From NCBI GenBank assembly GCA_964483175.1, contig CAZAAT010000003.1, forward strand, positions 1 through 51,081: a stretch of 51,081 nt of DNA, read 5' to 3'. Below the pieces are notes generated by a model. The model did not search any database and was not told the DNA's origin. It was given only the letters and a program-made list of their open reading frames with translations. Below are positions 7,450 to 16,064 of the stretch, piece after piece (position 1 is the first letter of the stretch; each line of letters starts with the position of its first letter). Origin of the DNA: JAAYHC01 sp964483175 (lineage in GTDB: Bacteria; Bacillota; UBA5301). A program made the translations under genes and the position numbers.

Positions 7450-8334
7450 TTGAGTACTTTTCAAGCACAGCAAGTTCCGTGCCCAGGCGGCACTCTCTAT
7501 ACAATTAGGGCCGGCGATACGCTATTTGCTTTAGCACAACGCTTTAATACCACTGTTCAGGCGATAATTAACGCGAACCCGGGAATTGACCCGAATAGCC
7601 TGCAAGTTGGGCGGATGATTTGCATTCCGGTAGCTCCGGGTCCGGGCCCATGCCAAGGCGGTTTTTTATACACGATCCAGGCAGGTGACACTTACTTTAG
7701 CATTGCACGTCGTTTTAACGTCACCGTAGATCAACTTGATCAGGCCAACCCTGGTGTTAATCCGGATGCTTTACGAATTGGTCAGCAAATCTGTGTTCCG
7801 ACCCAACCCCCAGGACCAGGGCCGTGCCAGGGGACGCTGTATACAATCCGAGCCGGAGACACCTATTTCTCATTGGCTCAGCGCTTTAATGTTACCGTAG
7901 CTGCCTTGATCGCAGCCAACCCGGGTGTTGACCCGAACAGACTCATGGTTGGGCAGCAAATCTGTATTCCGACCGGGGGCGGACCGGGGCCAACTCCGTG
8001 TCCAGGCGGTACTCTCTATACAATCCGAGCCGGAGACACCTACTTTTCATTGGCTCAGCGCTTTAATGTTACCGTAGCGGCTTTGATCGCAGCTAACCCA
8101 GGTGTTGATCCGAATCGGCTCATGGTTGGACAGCAAATTTGTATTCCGACCGGGGGCGGACCGGGGCCAACTCCCTGTCCGGGCATGATGTATACGATTC
8201 GAGCTGGAGATACTTTCTTCGCTTTGGCACAACGCTTCGGTGTCACTGTCGCGGCATTGGAAGCAGCCAACCCGGGGGTTAACCCGAACAACTTACAAGT
8301 CGGACAACAAATTTGCATTCCCAACGCTCAATAA
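7450..8334 (+). CDS. five-LysM-repeat wall-binding protein
   Basis: 294 residues from a TTG start behind AGGAGGG. Five LysM modules make up almost the whole protein; each begins YTIRAGDT or YTIQAGDT and ends GQQICIP or similar. They are joined by Pro/Gly-rich linkers (PGPGP). LysM binds N-acetylglucosamine polymers such as peptidoglycan. There is no signal peptide and no catalytic domain. In spore formers such proteins are often spore-coat or cortex-associated, made in the mother cell without a signal; that role is inferred. Modules 3 and 4 are nearly identical at DNA level, pointing to recent duplication. Each module carries Cys pairs (C before the YTI segment, C in ICIP). Confidence 0.9.
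   Translation: MSTFQAQQVPCPGGTLYTIRAGDTLFALAQRFNTTVQAIINANPGIDPNSLQVGRMICIPVAPGPGPCQGGFLYTIQAGDTYFSIARRFNVTVDQLDQANPGVNPDALRIGQQICVPTQPPGPGPCQGTLYTIRAGDTYFSLAQRFNVTVAALIAANPGVDPNRLMVGQQICIPTGGGPGPTPCPGGTLYTIRAGDTYFSLAQRFNVTVAALIAANPGVDPNRLMVGQQICIPTGGGPGPTPCPGMMYTIRAGDTFFALAQRFGVTVAALEAANPGVNPNNLQVGQQICIPNAQ
7834..8182 (+). repeat. tandem 177-bp repeat within the LysM gene
   Basis: Two copies start at 7834 and 8011, with a period of 177 bases (59 codons). They differ mainly at synonymous positions, and the linker GGGGGCGGACCGGGGCCAAC is shared at both ends. This indicates recent in-frame duplication, so copy number may vary between strains. Confidence 0.8.
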
Positions 8335-8361
8335 TACCAGTAATGCATTCAATTAACAGAA

Positions 8362-8402
8362 AGAGAAATCCCGCAGTCTCAGTACATCTGCGGGATTTCT
8401 CT
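8362..8402. terminator. 15-bp perfect hairpin between converging genes
   Basis: AGAGAAATCCCGCAG pairs perfectly with CTGCGGGATTTCTCT around an 11-base loop. It lies between the LysM gene (plus) and the binding-protein gene (minus), so it could serve both. Only short pyrimidine-rich tracts follow on each side. Confidence 0.65.
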
Positions 8403-8521
8403 TGGGCTTCTTCGAGAGAAAAACGGCCCTTCTTGTTCGCGAATTTACCGGACTATATTTACCTAGTCTTCGCGATGAGGGCCGCAATTCCTTTACATAT
8501 TTTACCAGTTTTACAAGGAGG

Positions 8522-9328
8522 CTATAGCACTGGGGTATAACCATATTCGACTAAGATTTGTCTAGCTTGCTCGGTTTTGAGGAAATCTAGAAACTTGGTG
8601 ACCTTTTTTGCAGGCTCACCCTTAATACAAAAACCGAGTTCAGAGACGAGCGGATACCGTCCTGATGCGATATTGTCAGGGTTCGGATTGATGCCATCGA
8701 AAGCGACAGGTCTAACAGGCAGATCATTAGAGTTCAAAGAACCCAAATCAGTAAATCCGATACAGAAGGGCATAAAACTCAGGTTATCATTGTTTTCTGA
8801 TGTAGTTAGGGCGATGATGGCATCATCTCTCATTGCCAGTTTGTTCCATCCATCGATCGCGCTATTGAACATCAACATGGCCGCGGCCTCTGGCTCCCGA
8901 CTCATTACGGTAATCGGTTCGTTAGGGCCGCCAACCTCGCTCCATGAATTGATTTTACCCGAGTAAATACCAAGAATCTGTTCGGTAGTCAAGTTGTCTA
9001 CACCAGTTACGGTTTCGTGGACGACAAAGGCCACAGCGCCTTGAGCGTAGGGTACATATCTCAACCCAAGCTCAGTTTCATTGGTGGTTAACGGACGAGC
9101 CATGAGGCCGAAATCAAGTTTCCCAGCGGTCACTTGTTTGACGGCTGCGCCTGTCCCGATTTTGGGAAGGAACGTAATTTTGACACCCGGGTTGGTCTCT
9201 GCGTAGACCGCTGCGAGAGCCTCTGTCACCTCATAGTTAATCCCTGCACCGCAAAAGACTAGCTCTTCCGCAGCGCAGATCGGTGCAGCCACGAGTAAAA
9301 TCGATAGCAGTATTAATAGTTTCTTCAT
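8522..9328 (-). CDS. PstS-like periplasmic binding protein
   Basis: 268 residues. A signal peptide, KKLLILLSILLVAAPICA, precedes a phosphate-type binding domain: FCGAGINYEVTEALAAVYAE, GTGAAVKQVTAGKLDFGLM, then IYSGKINSWSEVGGPNEPI, the hallmark of PstS-like proteins. Such proteins bind phosphate or similar oxyanions. No permease genes are nearby. Instead it lies directly behind a chemoreceptor gene (14 bases from stop to start), so a sensory rather than transport role is likely. I chose the ATG at 9328 since GGAGGTG lies seven bases before it; a GTG at 9337 overlaps that site. The ligand is unknown; phosphate, molybdate or tungstate are all conceivable. Confidence 0.8.
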   Translation of the reverse strand: MKKLLILLSILLVAAPICAAEELVFCGAGINYEVTEALAAVYAETNPGVKITFLPKIGTGAAVKQVTAGKLDFGLMARPLTTNETELGLRYVPYAQGAVAFVVHETVTGVDNLTTEQILGIYSGKINSWSEVGGPNEPITVMSREPEAAAMLMFNSAIDGWNKLAMRDDAIIALTTSENNDNLSFMPFCIGFTDLGSLNSNDLPVRPVAFDGINPNPDNIASGRYPLVSELGFCIKGEPAKKVTKFLDFLKTEQARQILVEYGYTPVL

Positions 9329-9342
9329 TTTCGACACCTCCG

Positions 9343-11526
9343 TTATAGTGAGAACTTTTGTATGCTATTGTCTAGGGACTGGATTAACCCCTCAAGACCG
9401 TCGGTGACTTCCGAAAGCTTTTGGGTGTGGTTTACCTGCTCTTGGGTTGAAGAGGTAACTTCTTCGGCGCTGGCCGACATTTCTTGGGTAATAGCAGCGA
9501 CATCGTTAATAAAGTTAGTGGCCTGTGTTGCGTTATCCATCAGCAGAACCGCTTTATCTTGGATGCTTGCTATCTGTTCGGATATATCAAGTACCGAGGA
9601 TTCAATTTTAGCGAATGCCTCCTCTGCATGGTTGATACAGGAGGAACTGGTCATTGATTTTTCCTGACTTTCGTCAACAATTTTGGTAAGCTGAATAAAA
9701 CTCTCCTGCAAATCGCTCACCAACTCGGAAACTTGTTGTCCTGCTTGTTGAACGCGGTCAGCTAATTTTCGTACCTCTTCGGCCACTACTGCAAAACTGT
9801 GGCCATGCATTCCTGCTTTGGCAGCCTCGATGGAGGCGTTCAGGGATACCATTCGAGTCTGTTCCGCTAATTTGCCGATGATCGAAACAATATCATCAAT
9901 GGCTTCGGCCTTATGGGTAATCCCAGCCACGGAGATGGAAAGAGTATTTAATTGTCCGCCTACGGCTTTGAGCTCACCGACTAAAGAAGAGAGAGAGCCT
10001 CTCCCCTCTATTGTATTTAACTTGACCTGCTCAGAAAGGTCTCCAGCGTGGTTTACGGCAGAGCCAACTTCTTCGGAATGGCCTTGGATCTGCATCATTT
10101 CTCCCACAGATTTGGTGATTTGATCAGCCGAGTCGCTGGCTCCAACGGCCACAGCGGACATAGCATTCTGGATCCCTTTGGCGATCTGATTAGAATTAGC
10201 GCTGACATTGTCGAGGGTGATAATAGCCTCCTGGCAAGCAACAACAGTGTTTTTGATCTCGGAAACCATCCCGCTGAGGTTGGAAGTTACTTGATTAAAA
10301 GCTATGGCTAACTCCCCTAATTCATCTTTGTTTTGATCAACCACCTGGACGGAAAGATTGCCTTGGGCGACCTCTTTGGCCATTGAGAGTAAGCTAGTTA
10401 TGCGCCTAACTAATCCTTTGGCAAATAGAATACTAATAACAGCTGCACAGATTAGACTGATAAACAGGGTAACGGTAGTGAACTTAATTATTTTTCCTTG
10501 GGATGAGTCTAAAATACCGGCAGAGCGCTGTTGCATAGCCGCGCTTTGGCTGAGTGCTTGTTGCCGTGCCAGCGGGGCAAATTGATCCACCGAGCTAGCT
10601 ACGACAGTATTGATTTGGGACTGCAAAGAACTACTAATATCGCTGGTGATCCCAGCAGAGCGTTCTCCGATCTGTTCTTTAACCTCGCCTGATAATTGGG
10701 TAACCGGTTCTTGAAATTGAGCCGTGATTTGAGAGTTTAGAGTAATGGCGGTTCGATTAAGATTGCTAAGCGTTAACAGCAATGTTCGTCTGGCATTGTT
10801 TTGAATGGCTGAAACCTCAGTCAGCACAGTTTTGGTCGGAGCAAATAGCACTAGGTGGCCATTTTGATATGGCTTAGCAACCCAGAGAAAGGATTTATCC
10901 GGGGTGAAACCCACTTCGCTTTGAAGATCATAATCGTTATCAGCTGGTACTGCCCCATACCGCGCGGTGATGGTCCCATTTCTATCGAGAATAACTGCTC
11001 CGCCATCGGAGGGCAGGTCTGTCGTGATTTCGGCTCCAGTTGCCAGTTTATCAATTATCAGATTGGCCCGGATGCTGGTGTTATCTTCAAGCATCCGCAT
11101 GGCCATCGCTTCATTTTGGGTATTTATTTCGGCGATGAGGTCGTTTAACGGTGTGCGAGCTTCTTGGATCAGACCTTTTGATAACTCGTTTATGGATGTT
11201 TCGGCTAGAGCAGTTATTTGCGTAGCAGCCTTTTCGACTGCTGAGGCACCAAGGGTAGCCAACTCATTGCTTAGGTTATTTACAACTTCTTGAGTACCGG
11301 AGACAATAAGGGCACCGCCATCTTTTTGCATGTTTTCGGAAATATGCTCGATTAGCTCTGAACCGAGTTTGAGTACGGCCTGTTCGCTTTCGGCGATCAT
11401 TAACGAACTGGCTTCTCTAATAGCTTGCCGGCTGGTAAAACTAACGGAAACACCAACTAGCAACGCGGGCAAGGCGGCAAAGACAAGAACAATGGCAGGT
11501 AGTTTTACTCTCAACGGTAGGTGCAT
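9343..11526 (-). CDS. methyl-accepting chemotaxis protein
   Basis: 727 residues from the ATG at 11526, preceded by GGAGAGGAG. A first membrane segment lies near residues 8-30. A large outer domain of more than 300 residues follows, mostly helical and Gln/Ser/Thr-rich, with a PAS/Cache-like stretch (GGAVILDRNGTITARYG). The second membrane segment (TLFISLICAAVISILFA) leads into a HAMP domain. The cytoplasmic signalling domain carries the conserved hairpin SLNASIEAAKAG followed by FAVVAEEVRKLADR. It is the upstream gene of a two-gene operon with the PstS-like protein, which could be its ligand carrier. No che genes lie in the window. Confidence 0.9.
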   Translation of the reverse strand: MHLPLRVKLPAIVLVFAALPALLVGVSVSFTSRQAIREASSLMIAESEQAVLKLGSELIEHISENMQKDGGALIVSGTQEVVNNLSNELATLGASAVEKAATQITALAETSINELSKGLIQEARTPLNDLIAEINTQNEAMAMRMLEDNTSIRANLIIDKLATGAEITTDLPSDGGAVILDRNGTITARYGAVPADNDYDLQSEVGFTPDKSFLWVAKPYQNGHLVLFAPTKTVLTEVSAIQNNARRTLLLTLSNLNRTAITLNSQITAQFQEPVTQLSGEVKEQIGERSAGITSDISSSLQSQINTVVASSVDQFAPLARQQALSQSAAMQQRSAGILDSSQGKIIKFTTVTLFISLICAAVISILFAKGLVRRITSLLSMAKEVAQGNLSVQVVDQNKDELGELAIAFNQVTSNLSGMVSEIKNTVVACQEAIITLDNVSANSNQIAKGIQNAMSAVAVGASDSADQITKSVGEMMQIQGHSEEVGSAVNHAGDLSEQVKLNTIEGRGSLSSLVGELKAVGGQLNTLSISVAGITHKAEAIDDIVSIIGKLAEQTRMVSLNASIEAAKAGMHGHSFAVVAEEVRKLADRVQQAGQQVSELVSDLQESFIQLTKIVDESQEKSMTSSSCINHAEEAFAKIESSVLDISEQIASIQDKAVLLMDNATQATNFINDVAAITQEMSASAEEVTSSTQEQVNHTQKLSEVTDGLEGLIQSLDNSIQKFSL

Positions 11527-11607
11527 AAGTCTCAGTCTCCTCTCCGGCCATAGGGACAAAAATACTGGACATATGTCCCATTCTAGAAGTAGGTAGATAT
11601 TTCCTCT

Positions 11608-11645
11608 AAAAAACGAGAAGAGGAACCCTTTTTATAGGATTCCTC
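11608..11645 (-). terminator. terminator after the coat protein pair
   Basis: Read on the minus strand, GAGGAATCCT and AGGGTTCCTC form a 10-bp stem (one G-U pair) with a 6-base loop, followed by TTCTCGTTTTTT. It starts about 26 bases after the stop at 11671. Confidence 0.75.
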
Positions 11646-11670
11646 ACTTGGATTGCTTATTTGTCAGTAT

Positions 11671-11970
11671 TTACCGCTTATCCCTGATTACGGCTTGAGC
11701 TTTCTGATAAGCATCGGCCAATTGTTGAGTTGGTGCATCGTAAGGCTTATCCCAGCCTCTTTTGGTAGCTAATTCGATCAAGGCGGAGTGACCGGCCACA
11801 ACTTGATTTAAGGCCGAAGAATACATCGCTTTTAGTTCAGGCGTCGTACTGGCCAAGGTAGCTGCTAGATAGGCACTTGCTCCAGTGCCGGCAGTAGCTA
11901 ACATGTTGTTGGCGAGGACTTCATCGCTAATGTCGGTATTCGCCTTAACTGTTGTACCGAGTAAACCCAT
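11671..11970 (-). CDS. CotF-like spore coat protein
   Basis: 99 residues, ATG behind ATGGAGGCTGAATAAT. Helical, Ala-rich, without signal or membrane segment. The pattern DEVLANNMLATAGTGASAYL, then SALNQVVAGHSALIELATKRGW, resembles the ferritin-like helices of CotF-family coat proteins found in pairs in Clostridia. It lies one base after the next gene upstream, so the two are co-transcribed and probably interact. Assignment rests on pattern and context only. Confidence 0.65.
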   Translation of the reverse strand: MGLLGTTVKANTDISDEVLANNMLATAGTGASAYLAATLASTTPELKAMYSSALNQVVAGHSALIELATKRGWDKPYDAPTQQLADAYQKAQAVIRDKR

Positions 11971-11971
11971 A

Positions 11972-12193
11972 TTATTCAGCCTCCATTATATTCGCTAATT
12001 GATTCTCACTGATGAATTGCTGAAATCCTTTGATTCTGCCCTCAGCGGCTAAAATTCCGGCTTCGGCCTGTTTTTTCAGCTCGTCATCGGTGATTAACTC
12101 CTGCATGGCTTTTGACACGGCCAAGGCATCCCTTTCCATCTTCAGTAAACCGGCGAGACTAATCACCTCGTGCTCTGCAAGTCTTCTTGGCAT
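11972..12193 (-). CDS. small helical coat-associated protein
   Basis: 73 residues with a strong ribosome binding site (TTAGGAGGTATAATC before ATG). It is entirely helical and charged: LAEHEVISLAGLLKMERDAL, then ELKKQAEAGILAAEGRIKGF. It resembles the short partner normally encoded directly upstream of a CotF-like protein in spore formers. No function beyond a structural or coat role can be read. Confidence 0.6.
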   Translation of the reverse strand: MPRRLAEHEVISLAGLLKMERDALAVSKAMQELITDDELKKQAEAGILAAEGRIKGFQQFISENQLANIMEAE

Positions 12194-12364
12194 GATTATA
12201 CCTCCTAACTAAATGGGAAATCGTTACTAATTTGCTTATTTAGCGGATGAATTAGCAAGGAAAATTAAACCAGCTGAGCGGGGGGGCGGGACATTCGACA
12301 GTTTGTTATAAACTATCCGAGGGTTTACCAGATTTTCCCCGAATATGATTAACAAAAGGATGGG

Positions 12365-13402
12365 GTGGTGGCCAGGAGAAAATCTACCGCCGATGCTCCA
12401 AGATCTTCCTTCATGATAGCTTTTATTTCGGCGATTCTAGCCGCTATAGTTGCGTATGCCGTTTATCTGACGGATGGAACCAATCGTACTTTTCCTCACC
12501 TGATGTACATACCAATAATTTTTTCGGCTCTGCTTAGTAATTGGTATGTTTCTTTAGGAATAGCTCTGTGGAGTGGTTTTTTGGTCTCACACTGGGTGAT
12601 GCCATTGAGCGTATCACTACAAATACCGCAAGAACCATTTCAATCGCTTTTTCGCATGGCCATCTTCTTAATAATTTCCTATTGGACCAAAACGGTTTAT
12701 GAACATCAAAAAGAAAGAATTCAACTCATAGATTCCGAACGGATTGCATTGCATAAAATCCAACAAGATAGCTTAAGTGCTTTAATCGACTTAGCTGAGA
12801 CGCGCGATGGGCAAGTAACCGGCCAGCACCTACGGAGGCTTAAGGAATACAGCCGGATTTTGACGGATGAGCTGCCGGTTGACCATGGTTTCAAAGAGAT
12901 GCTGGCTAATACCATCGGCTTTCATGATATCGGCAAGGTTGCAGTCAAGGACTCCATTCTAACCAAACCTGGTCCCTTAGACTCGAACGAATGGGAGGAG
13001 ATGAAGCAGCATACCGTCGCCGGTGCAAATATCTTTAAAAAGCTGGAGGATACGGTTGAGGCCAGTACAAGCAACCAGGTTATGCAGTTTTTGCATATGG
13101 CCAAGGATGTTACTCTTTATCACCATGAGCGGATGGACGGCACGGGATATCCTGAGAATTTAAAAGGCGAAGAGATACCGTTAAGTGCCCGGGTTGCGGC
13201 GATCTGTGATGTCTACGATGCTTTGCGGTCTGACCGACCGTATAAGGAGCCGATGTCGCACGAGGAGGCTGTGCAAATAATTATCGAAGGTCGGGGTGCT
13301 CATTTTGATCCCGAACTTGTTGACCTGTTTTTGAGAAAGCAGTTAGATTTCAAGAAGGTGTTTGACGACTATTTTCCCGATATGGGTAATGATGATAATT
13401 GA
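12365..13402 (+). CDS. membrane-bound HD-GYP domain protein
   Basis: 345 residues from GTG. About four hydrophobic segments occupy residues 15-115, followed by a short helical linker and an HD-GYP domain. Key motifs are HDIGK and HHERMDGTGYP, with the upstream QVTGQHLRRLKEYS signature. HD-GYP proteins usually hydrolyse cyclic di-GMP with a metal centre; all metal-binding signature residues I can recognise are present. The membrane part shows no known sensor fold by eye. Its stop is directly adjacent to the 3' end of the converging rsgA-like gene. The start could be either of two consecutive GTG codons at 12365 and 12368. Confidence 0.85.
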   Translation: MVARRKSTADAPRSSFMIAFISAILAAIVAYAVYLTDGTNRTFPHLMYIPIIFSALLSNWYVSLGIALWSGFLVSHWVMPLSVSLQIPQEPFQSLFRMAIFLIISYWTKTVYEHQKERIQLIDSERIALHKIQQDSLSALIDLAETRDGQVTGQHLRRLKEYSRILTDELPVDHGFKEMLANTIGFHDIGKVAVKDSILTKPGPLDSNEWEEMKQHTVAGANIFKKLEDTVEASTSNQVMQFLHMAKDVTLYHHERMDGTGYPENLKGEEIPLSARVAAICDVYDALRSDRPYKEPMSHEEAVQIIIEGRGAHFDPELVDLFLRKQLDFKKVFDDYFPDMGNDDN

Positions 13403-14395
13403 TTATTTTCGTCTGTTTTTCTCTTTAATTATTTCCCGGGCTTGTTTTAATTCACCCAATCCGCCGAACATCCGATTGATCTTTTGTTGTTCAATTTGAC
13501 GTGAGTTTAAGCCTTGGTACCCTAATTCGGCCTGTAGCTTTTGATAGCTAGCAAGGCGCTCCGGAGAAAGCTGTCCCTCGGCTATGGCAGCTTTAATTGC
13601 ACAACCGGGCTCATGCTGATGCTTGCAATCAGAAAAACGGCAGGACTGTGCCAACTCATTAATATCTGTGAAGGTGCGAGAAAGGTCGGCACTTTCTATT
13701 CCTAGTTCGCGCATGCCGGGCGTGTCGATAACTGTACCCCCATTTGGCAAGGGGATAAGTTGGCGGAAAGTAGTGGTATGCTTGCCTTTGTCGGCCTCGC
13801 CAGTTTCGCCTGGTCCGATATATCTGTTCAGCGCGGAAAGACCGTCAAGATCAGCACTTGTTGTGATCAGTACGTCTACGCCTAAAGCCACCGAACTCAC
13901 TTCACCAACTTTAGCAGGGATATCGTCACATAGGTCTGCTTTTGTGAGCACAACAACCGGAGTAGCAAGGCTGTCCCAGACGACCGAGAGATACCTTTCT
14001 AAGCGTCGAAGATTGAAGTTAGTGTTGAGCGACATGCAGATAAAAACGGTATCAATGTTTGCTGCGATAACTTGGCTTTGGTTGGTTGCGCCAGCTGCTT
14101 TGCGCACGAGTAAGCTTTGACGGCGAAGGATGTGGTGGATAATCGCATTGCCTGCTTGGTCGTGAGTGCGATCAACCATAACCCAATCGCCAACAACGGG
14201 ATAGTCCGCGCTTTCTCTCGCGCCAAAACCAAGTTTACCGGAGATCTCAGCTTGGATAGTACCCTTTTCAGTGATGACGTGATACAGCTTTTTGTGTTGA
14301 GCAGAGACTCGGGCAAGATACAAGCCTTTGTGGAGAGTTGCTTCTTGGGTAATGCGATCTGTTAGGCCGACTCTTTGCAATTGATCTGCAGCCAT
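13403..14395 (-). CDS. rsgA: RsgA-type GTPase lacking the G1/P-loop
   Basis: 330 residues. The RsgA (YjeQ/YloQ) layout is clear: an OB-fold N-terminus with DYPVVGDWV, G4 as LTKAD, G5-like TTSA, then HTTTFRQLIPLPNGG, G3 as DTPGMREL, and the zinc site C-x5-C-x-H-x5-C (CRFSDCKHQHEPGC). In this circularly permuted GTPase the P-loop (normally LGSSGVGKST or similar) should stand between the GPG at residues 194-196 and the HTTT motif. Here GPG runs directly into ETGEADKGKHTTT, so about 25 residues including the whole Walker A are missing in frame. GTP binding should be lost or strongly altered. It may be an in-frame deletion allele, a repurposed paralogue, or an assembly error. Confidence 0.85.
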   Translation of the reverse strand: MAADQLQRVGLTDRITQEATLHKGLYLARVSAQHKKLYHVITEKGTIQAEISGKLGFGARESADYPVVGDWVMVDRTHDQAGNAIIHHILRRQSLLVRKAAGATNQSQVIAANIDTVFICMSLNTNFNLRRLERYLSVVWDSLATPVVVLTKADLCDDIPAKVGEVSSVALGVDVLITTSADLDGLSALNRYIGPGETGEADKGKHTTTFRQLIPLPNGGTVIDTPGMRELGIESADLSRTFTDINELAQSCRFSDCKHQHEPGCAIKAAIAEGQLSPERLASYQKLQAELGYQGLNSRQIEQQKINRMFGGLGELKQAREIIKEKNRRK

Positions 14396-14456
14396 GTACT
14401 AATATCCCCTTGAGATGATTGTATCGATAGTATAACATGGTCTCCTATAATGTGCT

Positions 14457-14502
14457 AAAAATTCAGGTGGCGCTCGCGAAGTAGCTGCGAGCGCCACCTG
14501 AA
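14457..14502 (-). terminator. strong terminator after the MauG-like gene
   Basis: A perfect 16-bp stem (TTCAGGTGGCGCTCGC at 14462-14477 with its complement at 14487-14502) has a 9-base loop and is followed on the minus strand by TTTTT. It ends the transcript coming from 15908. Confidence 0.85.
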
Positions 14503-14564
14503 GTGAACTCGGGCGGGAGTTAACTGCTGACGATTACGAAATCCTCGACTGCTTTCTGCGGGGA

Positions 14565-15908
14565 CTATAGCGAACGTAAATATTCGACAAGATCCCGTGA
14601 TTCCTGCTCGGTCAGTCCTAGCCGGAAGACCTGGTTATAGTGGTTTACGACCTCATGTAAGGTGGCAAAACGACCATCATGGTAAAAGCCGCCCTTTTGG
14701 TGGGTCCACAGGCCCTTAAGCGGTGAAGTCCGGTATCGGAACTCTGGTGAACGATCTGCTTGAAAACTATCGATGCCGATTTCTTCCGGTCGGTGCATAT
14801 TAAATCCGGGTTCGCTAAAGGTTGGTGGAACGTGGCAAGTAGAACATTGTGCTTTACCCATAAATAATCTTTGTCCACGGGCGGCAGCTTGCGGGTCAAA
14901 TGAACCCTTGGGTGGGGGCGGGGCTGCTAGGGACAACTGGTAGATGTGCAGGGCTGGCAGTTTAGGTGAGACGACATCTGGTTCATTGCGGACATTCCAC
15001 AGTCCCGCTCTAGCGGCGACGGGAAATTGGGCGGGATTGTTTAGTCGCTCGTCAAAGAAAGTACCCTTTCCATGCATCTCTAAAACAGCTACAAAGGCAT
15101 TCCAATATGGTACTGAGCCGAAACCGGTCCAGGTGTGCAAGTTAACCCCGGCTAGGCCAAAGGCGGGTGGGATTAAGGTTGCGGCGGTCTTGCCATCAGG
15201 GCGAAACCCTTTGCCGTCTAAGATCAGTTGGGCATCAAATTTGCCTGGCCCCCAAGCTAAGAGGACCCGTCTAACGGTGTCTTCATCGACCTCCAGTAAT
15301 TCGGTGAATGGACTTAGGTTTGGGGCGCTAGTGATGATCGCTCCGATATTCAAGTCTCTATTGGCCCAGCCGTCTAGGCGACGGCCGATCCCCATGCTGA
15401 TTGAGTTATCTACCGTGGAGTGGCAGAGAGCGCATTGGATGCCTAGTGATTCTAGTTCTTCACGATCATTGAAAAAGCCGGTTAACCCAACGACCGCGTT
15501 CAGTTTGAGCAGTTCTACCGTTGTAGCCGGGTCATCTAAGTCAACTCGGCCTTTTTTAAGAGCTTCGATTAAAGTCGGGGGAAGCGAGTCTGCATCGACC
15601 TTTAAACCTAATGATAAGGCGGTCTTTGGACTAACTCCCGGACCCACACCCCCTAGTTTGGCGCCTAAAATAGTCTCGTGCAGACGTAGTTCGCCGCCCC
15701 AGAAATCCTCGCTTTCGAAGGTATCATAACGAAAAATCTCTTTGCCTTGTTGGAGTATCTGCTTGATGCTTCGACTGCCTTCAGGGTGTCTACGGGTGCC
15801 CACTGATAGAGGATTAAGGTTGACCCAACCGAGGATTCCAATAGCGACCACTATGGTTAACAAGTAAAACACTAATCTTTTGGTTAAACGGGGTCTTGGT
15901 AAAGCCAT
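14565..15908 (-). CDS. MauG/dihaem cytochrome c peroxidase-like protein
   Basis: 447 residues. An N-terminal membrane anchor or uncleaved signal (LVFYLLTIVVAIGILGWV) is followed by two c-type haem sites, CALCH near residue 160 and CSTCH near residue 360, in the two-domain arrangement of bacterial dihaem peroxidases and MauG proteins. The N-terminal domain is extended relative to classical CcpA. It would act outside the membrane, reducing peroxide or modifying a partner. The gene is a single transcription unit with its own terminator. In an anaerobe a peroxide-defence role is plausible. No cytochrome c maturation genes are in the window. Confidence 0.82.
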   Translation of the reverse strand: MALPRPRLTKRLVFYLLTIVVAIGILGWVNLNPLSVGTRRHPEGSRSIKQILQQGKEIFRYDTFESEDFWGGELRLHETILGAKLGGVGPGVSPKTALSLGLKVDADSLPPTLIEALKKGRVDLDDPATTVELLKLNAVVGLTGFFNDREELESLGIQCALCHSTVDNSISMGIGRRLDGWANRDLNIGAIITSAPNLSPFTELLEVDEDTVRRVLLAWGPGKFDAQLILDGKGFRPDGKTAATLIPPAFGLAGVNLHTWTGFGSVPYWNAFVAVLEMHGKGTFFDERLNNPAQFPVAARAGLWNVRNEPDVVSPKLPALHIYQLSLAAPPPPKGSFDPQAAARGQRLFMGKAQCSTCHVPPTFSEPGFNMHRPEEIGIDSFQADRSPEFRYRTSPLKGLWTHQKGGFYHDGRFATLHEVVNHYNQVFRLGLTEQESRDLVEYLRSL

Positions 15909-16064
15909 TGGAAAGTACCCCCCTTTTTTTCAAGATTTATCCGCCTTATTCTTATTGTTGCAGAGTGTTAAAGATGACCTTTTAAGGAAGGAAACCTGGA
16001 ACAAGGGAAGAAATTACAAGGTTAAGTCGTAGAACCTAAAAAGACTAGGGAGGAAGCGAGTAGA

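Noticed and set aside
7834..8182. CRISPR or satellite-type repeat
   Set aside because: The 177-bp repeat is in frame and encodes LysM modules; no spacer structure.
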